Positions 61,002-64,000 of a stretch of DNA of 64,000 bases are shown here, piece after piece. The stretch's first letter is position 1. Each line of letters opens with the position of its first letter. The notes beneath the pieces are model-generated. The model saw only the letters and a program-made list of their open reading frames with translations. It was not told where the DNA came from and ran no database searches. The DNA lies in contig CAVOXO010000001.1 of the NCBI GenBank assembly GCA_963700425.1, positions 1,426,001 through 1,490,000 of the forward strand. Direction: 5' to 3'. The stretch is from CAVOXO01 sp963700425. Lineage in GTDB: Bacteria; Actinomycetota; Acidimicrobiia; Acidimicrobiales; Microtrichaceae. Both the position numbers and the translations under genes were made by a program.

Positions 61002-64000
61002 CTAGGGCCGTTCATCGTCGGGGGTGGCGGGATCCGCGGCGGGGCCGGTATCGGCGCTCGCCGCCCGGCCGGACCGTCGTCCGGCCCGGTAGCTCGAGAG
61101 GCTGTGACGGATCTCCTCGGGCGGGCGCACCGGGGATGCAACCCGGCCGATGACCTCCGGCGGCTCGAACGTGGGTGATCGTTCACCCGGATGTCGTTGC
61201 GGCAGACCGTCCTCTGTCATTGCCTGAGGCTGGCTCTCCATCGGATCGGGATCGGGTTCGCGGCCCCCGGAGTCGTCGTTGCCCAGGAGCGCGGCCAGAT
61301 CGTCGTCGAAGTCCTGTCCGGTGCCGAGGGAGTCGGCGAGAGTCGCCGGAGCGGAGATGTCGGGCATCGCGTCGGCGGCGGGTTCCCAGGGGGTGGCGGC
61401 GGGTTCGATGTCGGGTGTCGCGTCGGCGGCGGGTTCCCAGGGGGTGGTGGCGGGTTCGATGTCGGGTGTCGCGTCGGCGGCGGGTTCCCAGGGGGTGGCG
61501 GCGGGTTCGATGTCGGGTGTCGCGTCGGCGGCGGGTTCCCAGGGGGTGGCGGCGGGTTCGATGTCGGGTGTCGCGTCGGCGGCGGGTTCCCAGGGGGTGG
61601 CGGCGGGTTCGATGTCGGGTGTCGCGTCGGCGGCGGGTTCCCAGGGGGTGGTGGCGGGTTCCCACGAAGCGGGTTCCGACGCCTGGGCCGTCGCGTCGGT
61701 GGGCTGTGAGGGCGCAGCGTCGGACTCCCATGGCGCCCGGGAGACCTCGGTGGGGTCGATCTCGGGGACCTGTCCCCTCGGCGTGGTGTCGGCCGTCGGC
61801 TGGAACGCGGGTTCGGGGCCCGGCTCCCACGGAGTGTTCGCCGCGTCGGAGTCGGTCCCCCACGTCTCGGCGCCGTGTTGGTCCGCGGTCGGAGCGTCGT
61901 CGAAGGGCTGGGCCCAACTCGGCACCGGATCGAGCAGTTCCTCGACGGGCTCGGCCCATTCCTGTTCGAACGGACGAACCGCCGGGTCGGTCTCCCCGGT
62001 TGCCTCCGGAGCGGCCCCGTCGAGAACCGGGTTCCAGGCCAACGAGCTCACATCCTGGGCCTCGATCCGTTCCCGCACCGGAAGGTCCGAGAATGGATCC
62101 GTCGCATCGGCGGCACTCGGCGGCGCATCGGCAGCTCCGAGATCCGTGATGCTTGCCGCAGAGGTCGGCGTCGCCATGGGGTCGTCGGCGATCGGACCGG
62201 GATCGGCGTAGGTCTCCGGTGGAGCGGACACGCGATCGTCGAGGTCGGCGGCATGTGACCCCGGGGCGATCGGGTCCGGTACACGTCGGCTCTCCAGCCC
62301 GTCGGTCGGCGTCTCCAGATCGACGACGCCGCCGAGCAGTCGCGCCGGCACGGTCACGTCGACCCAGACCCCTTCGTTGGGGACCGACGCGAACGAGACG
62401 CCCAGTCCGTGACGGGCGGCGAGGGTTGCGACGACGGTGAAGCCGAGCGATCGGTTCATCGAGAGCCCGACCGCGGGGGGGTGCGCCATGAGCTGGTTGG
62501 CGGACGCCACCTGATCCGCGGTCATCCCGACTCCCCGGTCGATCACCGAGATGACGAAGTCATGAGCCTCGGTGAACGAACCTCGGATGTCCACCGATGT
62601 CTGGGGAGGAGAATAGACGGTGCCGTTCTCCATCAACTCGGACAGGAGATGGGCGATGTCCACCGCTACGGCGCTGTTGGTCGTGGCGTGGTCCACCGCC
62701 TCGAGGTTGATACGGGAGTACTCCTCGACCTCGCCGATGGCGACCCTGATGACGTCGTTGAGTGTGACTTCCTGCAGGCGACGTCGCGGGGGTTCGGCGT
62801 TGGCGAGAACGAGAAGCGACTCCGCATTGCGACGCATGCGGGTGGCGAGGTGGTCGAGGCGGAACAGGTTCTCGAGCTGATCGGGGTCCTCTTCGTTCGC
62901 CTCCAGGACGTCGATGAACTCGATCTGGCGATCCAGCAGCGACTGGTTGCGGCGCGCCAGGTTGATGAAGATGTCGGAGATCCCCTTTCGGAGAGTGGTC
63001 CGTTGCTGGCGGGCCACTTCCGCTGCTGTCGCCCCCAGTGCGTTGAGAGCGTCGGCGACGTCGGAGAACTCGTCGTCAGACTCGATGTGGATCGGCTCGA
63101 AGCCGAGCGACACGTCGTCCTCGGTCGAACTCAGGGCTCTGACGAGGTCGGGCAGTTGCTGGGTCGAGATGTCCCGCGCTGCATCGGTGAGGGTCCGCAG
63201 ATTCGAGATGATCGCCCGAGCCGCCATGATTGCCAGGGTCAGTGCAGCGACCAGGACGAACGCAGCGATACCGATGAACAACTTGGCTCTCTGGTCGGCA
63301 TCGGCCGCCAACTGCGACGCCACCGCTCGGTCAGCGGCGAGCAGATCGGCCTCCGAGGTGGCGTACGCCGAGATCCGCACGTTCATGAGGTCGGTCCACG
63401 CAGCCGGATCGCCTGGCATCGTCGACAACGGATCCTCAGATCCCGCTTCGAACCAACCGTTCGATTCCTTCACCTCGAGCGAGTTGAGCACTCGGTCGAG
63501 GGCGGCGCGCCCGACGTCCGACGCGTCGACGGCGTAGGTGGCGAACGCCGATGTCGCCAGCTGCGCCTGCTCGGTGAAGGTCTGACCGGCCCACTCGGCG
63601 AGATCGGTATCGTAGAGGCCGATGGCTGCCGCGGTTCCTCCACGCGCTTCGGCCTCGGCGCCCGCTTCGGCCCAGTGAAGAGCCTGCGTCGCACGACCCG
63701 GGATCTCCGAGCGGCCGGCGATCACGGAGTTGAGGTCGATCATCTGCGCGTTGATCGCCGAATAGCCCTCGAAGACGGCTTGGACGTCGGCATCGGCAGC
63801 GGCTGCACCGGCGCGGACCTCGTTGACCGCGGAGGTGGCCGCAACAGCGTCCGCGGCGACCGCCGCGGTATCGATGCCGAGCGTCGTCGACGAAGCGAGG
63901 CCGAGCACGTTCGCAGAAGTGACGAGGCGTTCCGACGCTGCGTCGGTCGACGCCCGGAGTGCGGTGATCTCCGGATCGGTGACCGCTTGACCCGACGCCA
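61002..64000 (-). CDS. conservon sensor histidine kinase with nitrate-sensing-like domain (5' truncated by window)
   Basis: The frame is open to the window edge, so the N-terminus is missing; about 999 codons are visible. In order: a helical extracytoplasmic NIT-like sensor (about 63,300-64,000), a transmembrane helix (AKLFIGIAAFVLVAALTLAI), a HAMP-like segment, the atypical dimerisation region with RRNQSLLDRQIEFIDVLEAN and FRLDHLATRMRRNAESLLVL, and an ATPase domain with LLSELMENGTVYSPP (N box) and VIDRGVGMTADQV. The last 450 residues are Pro/Glu/Ala/Thr rich and disordered, with six 17-residue repeats and a final RPPEEIRHSLSSYRAGRRSG motif. This is the CvnA component. The kinase phospho-site is not obvious in the DHLATRMRR box. 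Confidence 0.9.
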   Translation of the reverse strand, partial: ASGQAVTDPEITALRASTDAASERLVTSANVLGLASSTTLGIDTAAVAADAVAATSAVNEVRAGAAAADADVQAVFEGYSAINAQMIDLNSVIAGRSEIPGRATQALHWAEAGAEAEARGGTAAAIGLYDTDLAEWAGQTFTEQAQLATSAFATYAVDASDVGRAALDRVLNSLEVKESNGWFEAGSEDPLSTMPGDPAAWTDLMNVRISAYATSEADLLAADRAVASQLAADADQRAKLFIGIAAFVLVAALTLAIMAARAIISNLRTLTDAARDISTQQLPDLVRALSSTEDDVSLGFEPIHIESDDEFSDVADALNALGATAAEVARQQRTTLRKGISDIFINLARRNQSLLDRQIEFIDVLEANEEDPDQLENLFRLDHLATRMRRNAESLLVLANAEPPRRRLQEVTLNDVIRVAIGEVEEYSRINLEAVDHATTNSAVAVDIAHLLSELMENGTVYSPPQTSVDIRGSFTEAHDFVISVIDRGVGMTADQVASANQLMAHPPAVGLSMNRSLGFTVVATLAARHGLGVSFASVPNEGVWVDVTVPARLLGGVVDLETPTDGLESRRVPDPIAPGSHAADLDDRVSAPPETYADPGPIADDPMATPTSAASITDLGAADAPPSAADATDPFSDLPVRERIEAQDVSSLAWNPVLDGAAPEATGETDPAVRPFEQEWAEPVEELLDPVPSWAQPFDDAPTADQHGAETWGTDSDAANTPWEPGPEPAFQPTADTTPRGQVPEIDPTEVSRAPWESDAAPSQPTDATAQASEPASWEPATTPWEPAADATPDIEPAATPWEPAADATPDIEPAATPWEPAADATPDIEPAATPWEPAADATPDIEPATTPWEPAADATPDIEPAATPWEPAADAMPDISAPATLADSLGTGQDFDDDLAALLGNDDSGGREPDPDPMESQPQAMTEDGLPQRHPGERSPTFEPPEVIGRVASPVRPPEEIRHSLSSYRAGRRSGRAASADTGPAADPATPDDERP
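61356..61661. repeat. six tandem 51-bp coding repeats in the kinase tail
   Basis: Six contiguous 51-bp units, each encoding EPAATPWEPAADATPDI with single substitutions (for example ATT for AAT in two units, M for T in one). They keep the reading frame. Near-identical DNA indicates recent expansion by slippage or recombination, so copy number may vary among strains or be miscounted in assembly. Confidence 0.95.

Noticed and set aside
61356..61661. CRISPR-like array
   Set aside because: The 51-bp units are contiguous without spacers and are a multiple of three inside a long coding frame. They are coding tandem repeats.

Overview
This is a GC-rich actinobacterial chromosome segment. Evidence for that is the high G+C with C/G-ending codons, frequent GTG starts, many TANNNT boxes only 6-9 nt upstream of start codons (leaderless style), a DUF3151 gene, a Streptomyces-type conservon and an AftD-like arabinosyltransferase. 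An Acidimicrobiia-like organism is my best guess from overall gene style, but no rRNA or tRNA gene is present to prove it. I saw no IS element, prophage, CRISPR array or RNA gene. The window is almost fully coding, and no gene-free stretch exceeds about 180 bases.

Layout. 0-1.6 kb: the end of an McrB-like AAA+ gene, cut by the window edge, coupled to a DUF2357-like partner. This is probably the tail of a McrBC-type defence locus. 1.6-11 kb: mostly minus-strand housekeeping genes. These are a small acidic protein, RNase D, rhodanese, MobA, a PLP decarboxylase, DUF3151, a patatin lipase, an alpha/beta hydrolase, pyruvate kinase, an acyl-CoA dehydrogenase and a SirB1-like protein. 11-16.6 kb: a fatty-acyl-CoA ligase with a glycerophosphodiesterase, a D-lactate/glycolate-type FAD oxidase, a secreted lytic transglycosylase and a small membrane protein. 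16.8-22.7 kb: a complete oligopeptide/dipeptide-type ABC importer (SBP, two permeases, two ATPases). 22.7-25.3 kb: an AlkA-like glycosylase, a second acyl-CoA ligase and a small unknown protein.

25.4-59.6 kb is the distinctive part: a large cell-envelope glycan locus. It holds five acyltransferase-3 (AT3) proteins, all with the R-X10-H motif. One carries two SGNH domains, the first of which has lost its catalytic residues; one carries a single SGNH domain; one stands alone; and two are fused to multi-spanning GT-C-type glycosyltransferase modules. Stand-alone paralogues of both GT-C modules sit nearby. The locus also encodes a dolichol-phosphate-mannose-synthase-like GT2, a GT2-methyltransferase fusion, another GT-C-like protein, a YfhO-like protein, a 1443-residue AftD-like protein, GT4 and GT2 enzymes, a methyltransferase, alpha/beta hydrolases, an ion channel and a GGDEF-EAL protein. 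Inferred scheme: cytoplasmic GT2/GT4 enzymes build polyprenyl-phosphate sugars and glycans, GT-C enzymes extend them outside, and the AT3 and SGNH modules acylate or deacylate them, in two cases within the same polypeptide as the glycosyltransferase.

59.6-64 kb: a conservon-type signalling operon on the minus strand (nitrate-sensor-like kinase, Roadblock/LC7, DUF742, MglA-like GTPase). The kinase runs off the window and carries six 51-bp coding repeats in its tail.

Caution: at least thirteen genes need one or more frame changes to give a full-length, motif-complete protein. Because these include housekeeping genes and the protein motifs are intact on both sides of each break, I treat the breaks mainly as sequence indels rather than pseudogenes and annotate the genes across them.
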